Origin: a virus
Virus record (IMG/VR): IMGVR_UViG_3300012936_004232
Coordinates: 1 to 21,045 of that record
Length of the DNA stretch: 21,045 bases
Reading direction: 5' to 3' (one strand)
Shown here: positions 1-10,200 of the stretch, one piece after another
Layout: each line of letters opens with the position of its first letter
Position numbering within the stretch: the first letter of the stretch is position 1
Notes under the pieces: model-generated
Told to the model about the DNA's origin: nothing
Database searches by the model: none
The model's input: only the letters and a program-made list of their open reading frames with translations
Position numbers and translations under genes: made by a program

Positions 1-1
1 G

Positions 2-61
2 AAAGTTGGTTACGTGAGTAAAAAAGCCGTCAAAAAACTTGAGCTTACGAGATCTTTTTAA
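2..61 (+). CDS. C-terminal end of an upstream gene (partial)
   Basis: An open frame enters from the left edge and stops at the TAA at 59-61. Its last residues are KVGYVSKKAVKKLELTRSF, a basic tail. The other two forward frames stop within the first 21 bases. Nothing in these 19 residues identifies the protein. A replication gene such as a helicase would fit before the primase, but that is only a guess from gene order in T4-like phages. Confidence 0.4.
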   Translation, partial: KVGYVSKKAVKKLELTRSF

Positions 62-71
62 TATATTCATA

Positions 72-90
72 TTAATAAAATTTTTATTAA
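72..90. repeat. 19-base perfect AT palindrome in the gap before the primase
   Basis: TTAATAAAA at 72-80 and TTTTATTAA at 82-90 are exact reverse complements around a single T. The palindrome sits 11 bases after the upstream stop codon and 75 bases before the primase start. It contains no G or C, so an RNA hairpin would be weak. A protein-binding site or a promoter element is as likely as a terminator. The rest of the gap (91-164) is AT-rich with an ATTAATTAATT run near 149-159, and no clear SD precedes the primase. Confidence 0.35.
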
Positions 91-164
91 AGTTTATCTT
101 TAAGAAAACATTATTATTGAAAGTATTGAAATGATAATGAAGTATATAATTAATTAATTCGCAA

Positions 165-1091
165 ATGAGCAAATTCTCTGTCATAAGTCTTCTTGAATCT
201 GTAATGGGTAGAGGGAAGATTAATTCTAATGATAATATTGCATTTCATTGTCCATTTTGTCATCATAACAAAAAGAAGATGGAAGTTAATATTGTTACTC
301 AATATTGGCATTGTTGGGTATGTAATGCAGCAGGCAGAAAATTAACGGTCTTATTTCGTAAATTAAATGTTCAACGAGAAAAAATAGCTAAATTAGTTGA
401 TCTGTTAGATGATGTAGAATGGAAACCAAATAAAACAACTACAGATACTCCAGTTCTTCAATTGCCAGAAGGATATAGGCCATTATGGAAGCTACAAGAA
501 ATGAGTCCTGAATATAGAAATGCTGTTCATTATCTTAAAGGTAGAAATATTACTATTCATGATATCTTAAAATATAGAATTGGTTATTGTCGAAAAGGTC
601 CATATAAAGGTAAAATTATTATTCCAAGTTATGATGCTAATGGTAGCTTAAATTATTTTGTAGCACGTGCATATTATGCAGAAGATAAATTTAAACATAA
701 AAATCCTCCGGCGTCGAAAGATATTGTAGGATTTGAATTACACATAAATTGGAAAATGCCTATTATATTAGTTGAAGGAGCTTTTGATGCTATTGCAATA
801 AAACGTAACTGTATTCCGTTGTTTGGAAAAACAATATCAAATACGTTAAAGAAAAGGATAGTAGAAAAAGGTGTAAAAGAAATTTATATATGTTTAGATT
901 TAGATGCACGTAAGCAAGCACTTGAAACGGCTGAATATTTTATGTCGAATGGATTGAAAGTATATTTTGTAGATATAACAGGAAAAGATCCTAGTGATTT
1001 AGGATTTGAAAAAATAACAGATGTATTACATCAAACGGATATTATGAACGAAACTGAGTTAATGGAACAAAAGATTTTATGCGCACTATAG
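165..1091 (+). CDS. DNA primase, CHC2 zinc finger plus TOPRIM (T4 gp61-like)
   Basis: This enzyme should make RNA primers for lagging-strand synthesis together with the replicative helicase. Residues 29-53 form a zinc-binding site of the primase type: C29-x2-C32, then C50-x2-C53 after a short basic and aromatic stretch. The TOPRIM fold follows, with the acidic glutamate motif EGAFDA at 204-209, the DLDA motif at 245-248 and a third acidic cluster DPSD at 275-278. These supply the metal-binding residues of the active site. At 308 residues it is close to T4 gp61 (about 340), so it looks complete. The ATG at 165 has no strong SD. Its last 13 bases overlap the next gene, which suggests translational coupling with the recombination nuclease. 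The primase call is firm; the helicase partner lies outside the window. Confidence 0.88.
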   Translation: MSKFSVISLLESVMGRGKINSNDNIAFHCPFCHHNKKKMEVNIVTQYWHCWVCNAAGRKLTVLFRKLNVQREKIAKLVDLLDDVEWKPNKTTTDTPVLQLPEGYRPLWKLQEMSPEYRNAVHYLKGRNITIHDILKYRIGYCRKGPYKGKIIIPSYDANGSLNYFVARAYYAEDKFKHKNPPASKDIVGFELHINWKMPIILVEGAFDAIAIKRNCIPLFGKTISNTLKKRIVEKGVKEIYICLDLDARKQALETAEYFMSNGLKVYFVDITGKDPSDLGFEKITDVLHQTDIMNETELMEQKILCAL

Positions 1092-4000
1092 ATATTGGAA
1101 TTGAAAAGATAGATAAAATCTATCATATAGCAGATGTACACGTTAGAAACGTAAAACGACATAAAGAATATGAGTTAGTATTTAAAAGACTATATTCTTA
1201 TATAAAGAAAACAAAAACACAAAATTCTGTTATATATGTTGCTGGAGATATAGTACATGCCAAAACAGATATGTCACCAGAATTAGTAGCAGTTGTATCA
1301 GATTTCTTTAGAAGATTATCAGATTTAGCTCCTACATTAGTAATTACAGGTAATCACGATTGCAATCTAAATAATAGTCATCGAATGGACGCCCTCAGTC
1401 CGATCGTTAAAGCCTTAAATCATCCAAGGCTACATTATCTTAAAGACAATGGTATATATTTGATATCCGGTGTACACTTTAACGTATTATCAGTATTCGA
1501 TAAACCAGTAGATTATATAAAAGCAGATAGTTTCGAAGGAGATTATAAGATTGCATTACATCATGGTTCGGTTCATAATGCATCGACAGATGCTGGATTT
1601 ACTTTAAGTAACACTCATGTCACAACAAAAATGTTTGAAGGGCATGATTTAGTATTATTAGGAGATATACATAAACCACAATATTTAGATGAAGATCGTA
1701 CAATTGCTTATGCTGGATCATTAATCCAACAAAATCACGGAGAAGCTTTAGGACATGGTATTATGGTATGGGACCTAGAAACAAAGAAATGTGAGTTTGT
1801 AGAAATACAAAATGATTATGGATATTATACATATCACGTAGAAGATGGTAAGATCTTAAACCCAAGTGATAAAATACCAATTCGTCCTAGACTAAGATTA
1901 AAAGTAAAAGACACTGATTCTGCGACTCTTAAAGAAATTGTTGCAAAAATAAAATCTGAATACAGAGTTCAAGATATTTCAATTCAGAAAATAAATGCAC
2001 TGAATACCACTGATTCCAAGAAAAAAATTAATTTTGGAAATATACGAGATGTTGAATGGCAAAATAAAGTTATTACAGAATACTTATCAGATGAATATGC
2101 ATTAGATGATCAATTATTAGATACAGTAAGACATATCAATAGAACAGTCCATAGTAAATTACCAACAAGTACATTAACTAGAAATATAACATGGCAACCA
2201 AAGAAATTTGAATTTTCAAACATGTTTAGTTATGGAGATAATAATTTAATCGACTTTACAAATATGAGTGGATTATATGGATTATTTGCTCCAAATGCTT
2301 CTGGTAAATCAACATTGTTAGATGCATTATCTTTTTGTTGTTTTGATAAATGTAGTCGTACTAAATATGCAAAACATGTACTCAATAATAAAAAATCTAG
2401 ATTTCATTGTAAGTTTGAATTTGAATTAGGTAAATACAAATATTTTATTGAACGTAATGCTCGTAAACATAATAATGGCCATGTTAAAGTAAATGTAGAT
2501 TTTTGGAGAATTGATGAATCTGGCAATCATGAAAGCTTAAATGGCGATCAAAGAGATTCTACAAATAAAATAATTCAACAGTATTTAGGTTCGTATGATG
2601 ATTTTGTTTTGACTGCATTATCATTACAAAATAATAATACTGGATTCATAGATAAAAGTCAAAGAGAAAGAAAAGAATTATTATCACAGTTTTTAGATAT
2701 TGATATATTTGAACAATTATATAGTATAGGTCATGAAGATATTAGAGAAACGGCTGCGTTAATTAGAGAATATAAGAGAAAAGATTTTTCGACAGATCTA
2801 GCAGCTGCTAATGATGTTATAACACAGTACACTGGTTCATATGAACAAATGAAAATGGATAAGTCAGAACATGAAGAAATGAAGACAAATCTTAATGACA
2901 TCATTTTCAATATGACCAAAGAATTAAAAAAGGTTGACGAAACATTAGATGATCCAGATGATATCTTATATGAAATAACTCAATTAAATGATCGATTAGG
3001 AAATATTAGATTAGAAAGAGATCAACAAAAAGATTTAATTAAAAATCAAAAGAAACTAATTAAAGAAACTAATCAGAAGATTAATAAAATTGATAAAACA
3101 AAATTAGAAAATTTATTAAACGAATTAACAGAATTAGATGCTGAACAAAATAGACTTGTTCATGAACTAAAAATGAAACAGTTAAAAATTCAACATGCTG
3201 AAAAAATGGTTTCTAAATTAGATAAACATGAATGGGACGAAGATTGTAGTTTTTGTATGGCAAATCCATGGTTAAAAGAAACAAAAGAAGTAGCAGATTT
3301 ATTGCCAAAATTAAAAGAAGAAGAGTTTGGTATTATAACACATCTTCAAGAAATAGAGTCTAATATTTTTAATATCAATGAAACTAAACCTAAAGAAAAA
3401 TTAGAAGCAGTTAATGCATTAGAATCATTACTAATGAATTATGATAAGACATTAGTAACAATGGAGCATAGTTTACAAGGAACTAAATGGGACGTAGAAT
3501 CAATATTAACTGAAATAAAAGATAAAAGAAAAGAACTAACTAAATCTCAAAAACAAAAAGATAATATTGCATTCAATAAAATTAAAAATTCAGAGATACA
3601 AGAAATTCGTGATGAAATATCAACAGTTAGTTTAGAGTTAGGACAATTAGATTCTAAACTACTAACTCTATCAGGTAAATTAAAAATGGCCGAAAAAACA
3701 AGATCAGATGCACAGGGAGGTATTGATAGATTGAAAGAACTTGAACAACAATATTCTGGTTATGAATATTATCAAAAAGCTGTTAACAGAGATGGAGTTC
3801 CTTATCATTTGATAACAAAAGCGTTGCCACAGATTGAATCTGAAATAAATAACATACTCAATCAGATAGTTGAATTTACAATTGTTTTACATACAGATGG
3901 TAAAAATATAAATGCTCATATAGTTTATGATGATGATAATTATTGGCCATTAGAACTAACATCTGGGATGGAAAAGTTTATTTCATCATTAGCAATAAGA

Positions 4001-4234
4001 ACTTCTTTAATAAATGTATCAAATTTACCAAGACCAAACTTTTTAGCAATTGATGAAGGCTTTGGCGTGTTAGATTCTGATAATTTGAATTCAATGTTTT
4101 TATTATTTGATTACCTAAAATCACAATTTGGTTTCTTAATGTGTATTTCTCATATAGATGCTATGAGAGATATAGTAGATAAATTGGTAGAAATTAAAAA
4201 AGTGAACGGATATTCTGAAATTAATTTTACCTAA
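1079..4234 (+). CDS. Fused Mre11/Rad50-type recombination nuclease (gp47-gp46, SbcD-SbcC)
   Basis: One frame encodes both halves of the complex that resects DNA ends for recombination-dependent replication. The N-terminal phosphoesterase has all the metal-binding motifs: DVH at 19-21, GD at 56-57, GNHD at 91-94, HH at 161-162 and GDIH at 195-198. A linker of about 180 residues leads to the ATPase: Walker A APNASGKST at 404-412, two long coiled-coil arms around a CxxC zinc hook (C723, C726), an ABC signature-like LTSGMEK at 960-966, Walker B FLAIDEGFG at 988-996 and an H-loop ISH at 1023-1025. In T4 the nuclease (gp47, about 340 residues) and ATPase (gp46, about 560) are separate genes, and SbcD/SbcC are separate in bacteria. 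Here the join near residues 340-375 is in frame with no internal stop. The start overlaps the primase and cannot be much later, because motif I lies at residue 19. Confidence 0.92.
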   Translation: MRTIDIGIEKIDKIYHIADVHVRNVKRHKEYELVFKRLYSYIKKTKTQNSVIYVAGDIVHAKTDMSPELVAVVSDFFRRLSDLAPTLVITGNHDCNLNNSHRMDALSPIVKALNHPRLHYLKDNGIYLISGVHFNVLSVFDKPVDYIKADSFEGDYKIALHHGSVHNASTDAGFTLSNTHVTTKMFEGHDLVLLGDIHKPQYLDEDRTIAYAGSLIQQNHGEALGHGIMVWDLETKKCEFVEIQNDYGYYTYHVEDGKILNPSDKIPIRPRLRLKVKDTDSATLKEIVAKIKSEYRVQDISIQKINALNTTDSKKKINFGNIRDVEWQNKVITEYLSDEYALDDQLLDTVRHINRTVHSKLPTSTLTRNITWQPKKFEFSNMFSYGDNNLIDFTNMSGLYGLFAPNASGKSTLLDALSFCCFDKCSRTKYAKHVLNNKKSRFHCKFEFELGKYKYFIERNARKHNNGHVKVNVDFWRIDESGNHESLNGDQRDSTNKIIQQYLGSYDDFVLTALSLQNNNTGFIDKSQRERKELLSQFLDIDIFEQLYSIGHEDIRETAALIREYKRKDFSTDLAAANDVITQYTGSYEQMKMDKSEHEEMKTNLNDIIFNMTKELKKVDETLDDPDDILYEITQLNDRLGNIRLERDQQKDLIKNQKKLIKETNQKINKIDKTKLENLLNELTELDAEQNRLVHELKMKQLKIQHAEKMVSKLDKHEWDEDCSFCMANPWLKETKEVADLLPKLKEEEFGIITHLQEIESNIFNINETKPKEKLEAVNALESLLMNYDKTLVTMEHSLQGTKWDVESILTEIKDKRKELTKSQKQKDNIAFNKIKNSEIQEIRDEISTVSLELGQLDSKLLTLSGKLKMAEKTRSDAQGGIDRLKELEQQYSGYEYYQKAVNRDGVPYHLITKALPQIESEINNILNQIVEFTIVLHTDGKNINAHIVYDDDNYWPLELTSGMEKFISSLAIRTSLINVSNLPRPNFLAIDEGFGVLDSDNLNSMFLLFDYLKSQFGFLMCISHIDAMRDIVDKLVEIKKVNGYSEINFT

Positions 4235-4238
4235 TAGA

Positions 4239-4254
4239 ATCAGGTAAGCCTGAT
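4239..4254 (+). terminator. Small hairpin after the nuclease gene, possible terminator
   Basis: ATCAGG at 4239-4244 pairs with CCTGAT at 4249-4254 around the four-base loop TAAG, starting four bases after the stop codon. The following ATTTATTATAAAA is AT-rich but not a clean U-tract, so intrinsic termination would be leaky at best. It could instead be a processing site or an mRNA-end stabiliser between replication genes and virion genes. Confidence 0.3.
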
Positions 4255-4274
4255 ATTTATTATAAAATAAAGGG
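4253..4274 (+). promoter_or_regulatory. Promoter/RBS-like block before the giant tail gene (copy 1)
   Basis: The block reads ATATTTAT, then TAT, then AAAATAAAGGG, with exactly eight bases between the final GGG and the ATG at 4283. A near-identical block with the same eight-base spacing precedes the gene at 17326. AAAGGG is a plausible ribosome-binding site. The AT-rich part resembles, but does not equal, the T4 late-promoter TATAAATA. It overlaps the right arm of the hairpin at 4239-4254. Confidence 0.5.
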
Positions 4275-4282
4275 TAAGTTAT

Positions 4283-7200
4283 ATGCCAGCAGGTACATGG
4301 AATCTAGGTCGATTAAGAAAACGTGTTGATTATGTAGGTCTTAAAGACTTAGGTATATCACTAATCGATCAAACAGTTAATTCTGACAACTACTTTAACA
4401 TTATAGAATTTCCAAACCAACTAACAGGTGGTAAAAACTTATTTAAGATCAAGGCTAGTGCAAATACATTAGTTAAAGATTCTAAAATACATATTGAAGT
4501 TTTAGATTCAAACGGCAGCCCTATTTATTATGAACCTATTAATTATCTAGAAGCAGATGGTACTAGAGTAATTGCAGTATATGTATATCCAGATACACCA
4601 TACGGTTCGGCAACAATATATGTAGCTGGTAGAGCTCAAGTCGATTTAAATGGAAGACGGTTAAGATCTAGTCAAGATGTAAATGATCCAGATTATATAA
4701 ACTTTCCAAATGTGTTATGGCAAAGAAGTGTAACTGTAGCACCTGAAAGATTAAATTCAACCGAAATAATCTTTACTCAACAACCTTCCATAACATTACA
4801 AGAAGTTGTACAACCATATTTGCAACCAGTTAATCTAACAAATGTTGCAACTCAAAGTTTTGGAGTAGGAACATGTACAATACGACCAAAACCACAACAA
4901 CAAAGTATTACAAGATTTGAAGTTGCAGCATTAGCACCTGCAATTCAAGGATCTGGAACACGTAATTCTCCACCTAGTTTTTATGGTAATCAGTTGATGG
5001 CAAATCCTGCATCAGTACAAGTAGCAGCAGATAGAGGAGTAGTTAATATAGGATCATCTGGACCGACATCAGGTACAACAAGTACAATTATAACAGCATT
5101 AGATGAATCTATATTCGAAACATCAGTACCATTTTTTACATCAGATATGGGACAAGGAGATGTTATTACAATTGTTAATCCAAATATTGAAGTTCCATCT
5201 GCGGGTCCTAAATTAAATAGTGAAGGTCTTTTAGTACCAGATTCACAAGCATCTACTGAAGGGTTCAATTCTGCAGCCCCAGGATTAATATTTGGATTGT
5301 CTGGTTCATATAATTTTGTGATTGATACTATTTTAAGTACGAAAAAAGCTCAAGTAGTATTATTAGAAAATCCAGCCGGATTCAAAAATATTGCAGATTC
5401 CAATACAGGAGGAAAGTTTGCAGTAACACTTACAGGTACTGGAGGTGGAGGAATAATTGGAAATCGTACTGTAACTGTAGATAAAGTTGAACCAACAGCA
5501 AATTATACATGTAGTTTTACATTACCGTTCGTAACTGAAATTACAGAACAATCTCAATCATTTGCTGAAATTAAAATATCTAATATAGAGCCGGCAACCG
5601 GTGATGTATACAAACTAAAAACATTTTATAAAGCAGGTGGTCAATTTGGAGATTTTATTGATGCTGGAGAAGTAGTATTAGAACAAGTAGAAATATTAGA
5701 AGATCAACTAAACTATGAAGCAAATGCTTCAGATGGAGCTACTTATAATAGAATGGGATTCTTTTCTAGTTTAGGAGATTATCAGACATACTTTACGAGT
5801 AGTGGCGGTATAATTCCACCGACAGTTCCATTAGCAGAAACATTTGAACCAGATGATTTACTGAGTGGAATACGATTAACACCTACAACTACATATGGTC
5901 CAAATGATTTTTCATATATACGACTTAAAGATTCGTTTAAACCATCATTAACAAAAAATACTCAATACTTGATGACTGTTAACTTATTTGCAGATTCATC
6001 AAATGTTTCGACAGATCCAAATGTAGGACCATATCCTCAATTAGATATATATGTGTCTGGAAGTAAAGGTCGATTTAATAATGATGAAATGACAGTTAAT
6101 GCTTATATTAAGCAACCATTTGGAACAGTAGGTGCAGTACAAGGATATGAAGAATCATTAACAGGAATATTTGAATCAGACCAAACGTTTGGTACTAGAA
6201 TAGGATCTGTGCAAATAAATTCATCCGGAAGTATAGTTCCGGCAATATTTAGATTTGAAAGTTTAGATGACCAAGAAGTTGAATTTTATTTTGTACAAAG
6301 AAGTGGTAGATATAATATTGGAAACATTAGCGTAAAAACATTTAACGAATCCAAATTTACGCCAAACTTTACAAGAATTAATACACGTATACCAACACAG
6401 TTTATAAAAACACCGCTTACTTTCAAACTATTGTTTTATGATTATCTAAACAATCAAGCAGAAGCAGAAGCAATAATTTATCCAGTAACATTCACCGGAG
6501 AAAATTCTGTATTTGGTGGTAACAATGATATTATAACAGGCACAATGACTGTTGGTAATGTTGTAGGAGAAGGTATTGAGTTAGTAGGTCAAAATTCTGC
6601 TTATATTAGATCGATTGGATATGATGGATTTAATAAAGCAAAACTACCGGAAAATCAAGGTGGATTTTTAATGTATACTGGATCTATAGAAATTACAGGT
6701 TCAGATGGAACAGGTGATACTGATTCTTATCAAGGAGTAGGATTAGAAATTGTAGCAGATTCTGGAAGTTTCTTAAGGTTTGCAACTCAAGAAGTTTCTG
6801 GTAAAGCGGCCGGATTAGAAATACGTACTCCTAAATTTTTCTTAGGAGATGAAAATACACAAATTAGTGGATCGAATGGTAATATAAAAATTAGCGGATC
6901 TAATCTAGATTTAAGATCAGATTCATTCTTCCTAGGAGGCCAATCAGCATTTATATCAGGAGCAAATGGTAATATTGAAATTACATCGAGTGGGTTTCAT
7001 TTAGATGAAAATGGAGATGTTATACTTCAAGGTACTATTACAGCTGATGCTGGAGGATCAATTGGAGGATTTACAATTGGAACTAGTGACTTAACAACTA
7101 CCAATTTTTCGATTGATGCGGCCGGCAGACGAATAACATTAGGATCTGGCAATGATATTTTTGTTGCTGACGGAGATGACGGAATATTCTTAGGAAATGC

Positions 7201-10200
7201 ATCTCAACATTCAGCACCATTTGCAGTTAATCTTCAAGGAGCACTTACTGCTAGTTCTGGATTAATTGGTGGATTTGAAATTGGAACTTCACAACTTAAT
7301 GATACATCAGATTCTCTAATACTAAAAGATTCAGGTCAAATAACAGGATCGAATGTACTTTTTAGTGGCGGAAAGATTGCTGGATGGTCGATCTCAACCA
7401 GCACCATTCAAAAAACAAATGTAAATGGTGGTGTCAAAATGGACTCTACCAACAAACGTTTAACATTCAGAACCGGATCAGCTCAAGACACAGAAATAGT
7501 ATTTATAGGAAATCTTGGATCTAATAGATATGGTATAAAAGGTTTAGATGCTACTGATACTTCAAAAACAATATTCAAATTAGGTGAAGAAGGAAATGAA
7601 ATAGCCGGATGGACTTTGACTGATGAATCTTTAACAGGCGGTCAGATGATTATCCGAAAAGATGGAACAATTGAATCTGCAGGATTTGCATCTAATGTAG
7701 CTGGTTCTGGATTTAGATTGACTGCAAATCAAGGAGGATTTCTTGAAGTCGAAAATGCTAGAATTAGAGGTACATTAGCAACAACAGTTTTTGAAAAAGA
7801 AGCAGTAAATGCAGTAGGTGGTCAATTATATGTAGCAAATTCATCAACATTAACAGGTTCAGCTGTAGCACCAAATGGAGTCCATTCAGCAACAACGACC
7901 ACAATGTCGTTAGAAAATGTTTCAGGATTTTCGCCAGGAGAAATACTTACTGCTAAAAAAGTAAGTAGTACAGGTTTTGCTACAGAATATATGTTAGTTA
8001 ATTCTTCATCTAGATTTGATAAGTCTAGTGAAACTAATTTTGGAGGATTCTTATTTGTTCAGAGAGGATATGGTGCTGGAACAGCAGGAGACTCAGGGTC
8101 TTTAGGAGATTTAGCATCTGTAGCACAATCATATTCAGGATCACAAGTAATTGTATCAACAGGTAAGATAGGCACAGGATATATTAGATTAAATGCTAAT
8201 CCAAATGACCCATTTACACCATATATAGACATCGTAGAAAGAACTGGATCAGCAATTTATGATATAGATTTAAAAGCTAGACTTGGAGATTTATCAGGTC
8301 TTAGTCAGGCTAGATTGCATGGAACAGATCCTACTAATGCAGGGTTTGGTTTATATTCACAAAATGTATTCCTTGAGGGTGGTATTGTAGCTAATACTGG
8401 TTCCATTGCAGGTATTGAAATGGAGTCTGGTAAATTATATACCGGCGAAGGAAATCATGCAAATACCGATACTGGATTCTATATAGACTCTGGAAGTAAA
8501 TTTTCATTAGGTGATAAATTAACATGGGATGGAACAGCATTAACCGTACGAGGACAATTGCGTTTGAATAATGGAACGCCTGTTGGTAATGGAATGGTAT
8601 GGAGTGGTAGTTGGGAAGTAGGAAAGACATATAATGTTAGTGATGCAGTTGAATATTCTGGTTCATCATATATTGCTGTAGGATCTGAACCACATGTAGC
8701 ATCACATACTAATAGACCTCCAGCTCCAGCATCATGGAGTTTAATGGCAGGTTCTGGATCAGATGGAATTATAGGTAGTGATGGATTTACTGCAAGATCA
8801 TTATTATTAACATTATCTTCTAATGTAATGGTATTTGATAATTCAAGTGATACAAGTGCAACACCAGATAATATTACATTTACTATACAACAACAAAATT
8901 TACATAGTACTATACCACCTGCGAATATATCTATTGTAACTAACACCGGTGCAAATATAACAGGATTTGCATATGATACCGGTAGTATAGTAGATGAAGG
9001 AGGACGATTTTCTGGTCAGGCTAGTGGTAGTATAACATGGGTAGGTAGTATATCATCCGGCGGATTAGCACAAACTAAAGGATATTTTCCAATAACAATT
9101 ACAGTAACATCAGGATCAGTTTTATCTGATTCTGCAACAATAGCTAAAATACAAGGTGGAGATGATGGATCTCAAGGTACTGCTGGTACTGATGCTAAAC
9201 TATTATCATTAGAAACATCGACATTTACATTTGTAAAAGCATTGGATGGGACAATAACACCTGCAACAGCATCAATAACAGCTAGTTTACAAAATACAAC
9301 ATCAGCAACAGCATCATATGAAACAGTTCCAGCAGTAACATTATTAACTGGTTCGTTATTAGATTTAACTAGAATGGAACTAACGAAAGGACATTTTGGA
9401 ACTAATACATCAGTTAGAATTACTGCAAACGGGGATAGCGGCGCTGTCACAGACTCAGTTACTTTTGTATTATTGGATGAAGGTTCTGGTAATATTCAAA
9501 CAACATTATCAAATCCTAGTCATACATTCCAATCCGATTTCAATGGAAATGTTACTAGTTTTGATGGAGGAGGGTCTGAACTTAATGTATTTGAAGGTGC
9601 AACAGCATTAACATATAAAACAACTACACCAGCTGCTGGACAATTCTCTGCTTCTCTAAATGCAATAAATATAACACCTGGTTCTATTACCGGTAATAAT
9701 TCAACAACTGCAGTATTAAATACTCCTTCTGCAATGTCTGCAGCATCCGGAGCATTACATGTTACAATTACAGGTAAAACACAAAACGATACAGCATTTA
9801 CTTCATCAGTAACTCAATCATTTGCAAAATCATTAGCAGGAGAAACAGGAACGCCTGGTACTAATGCTAAAGGGGTAATTGTAAATGGATCAACATTAAT
9901 ATTTACAAAAGCAATTGATGGAACAATAACTCCATCTTCTGCAACATTTACTGCTAGCTTAAATGGTGCAACTGATGATGGTGCATGGTCTACAACAGCA
10001 GGAACATTATCTGGTATTAGTAATGATGCATCAGATACAGCCGCTCCTCCTGTATGTACAGTTAATAGTGCTGATTTTGTAGATGGAATGAAAGTTACAT
10101 ATACAATGGCATCTGCAGACAATTCATTTGCTGATTCAGTAACATTGAAATTGATAGATGCAGGATCTGGTAATGTTCAGACAATACTTTCAAATACAAA

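Noticed and set aside
4253-4260. Minus-strand T4-type late promoters (TATTTATA is the reverse complement of TATAAATA) at the gene junctions
   Set aside because: No minus-strand genes exist for them to serve, and the motif's fixed distance to + strand starts fits a + strand role; an antisense role cannot be excluded.
8479-8946. 155-codon open frame on the minus strand inside the giant gene
   Set aside because: Shadow of an AT-rich, repeat-coded + strand gene; no SD, no recognisable domain, and the opposite frame shows clear modular protein sequence.
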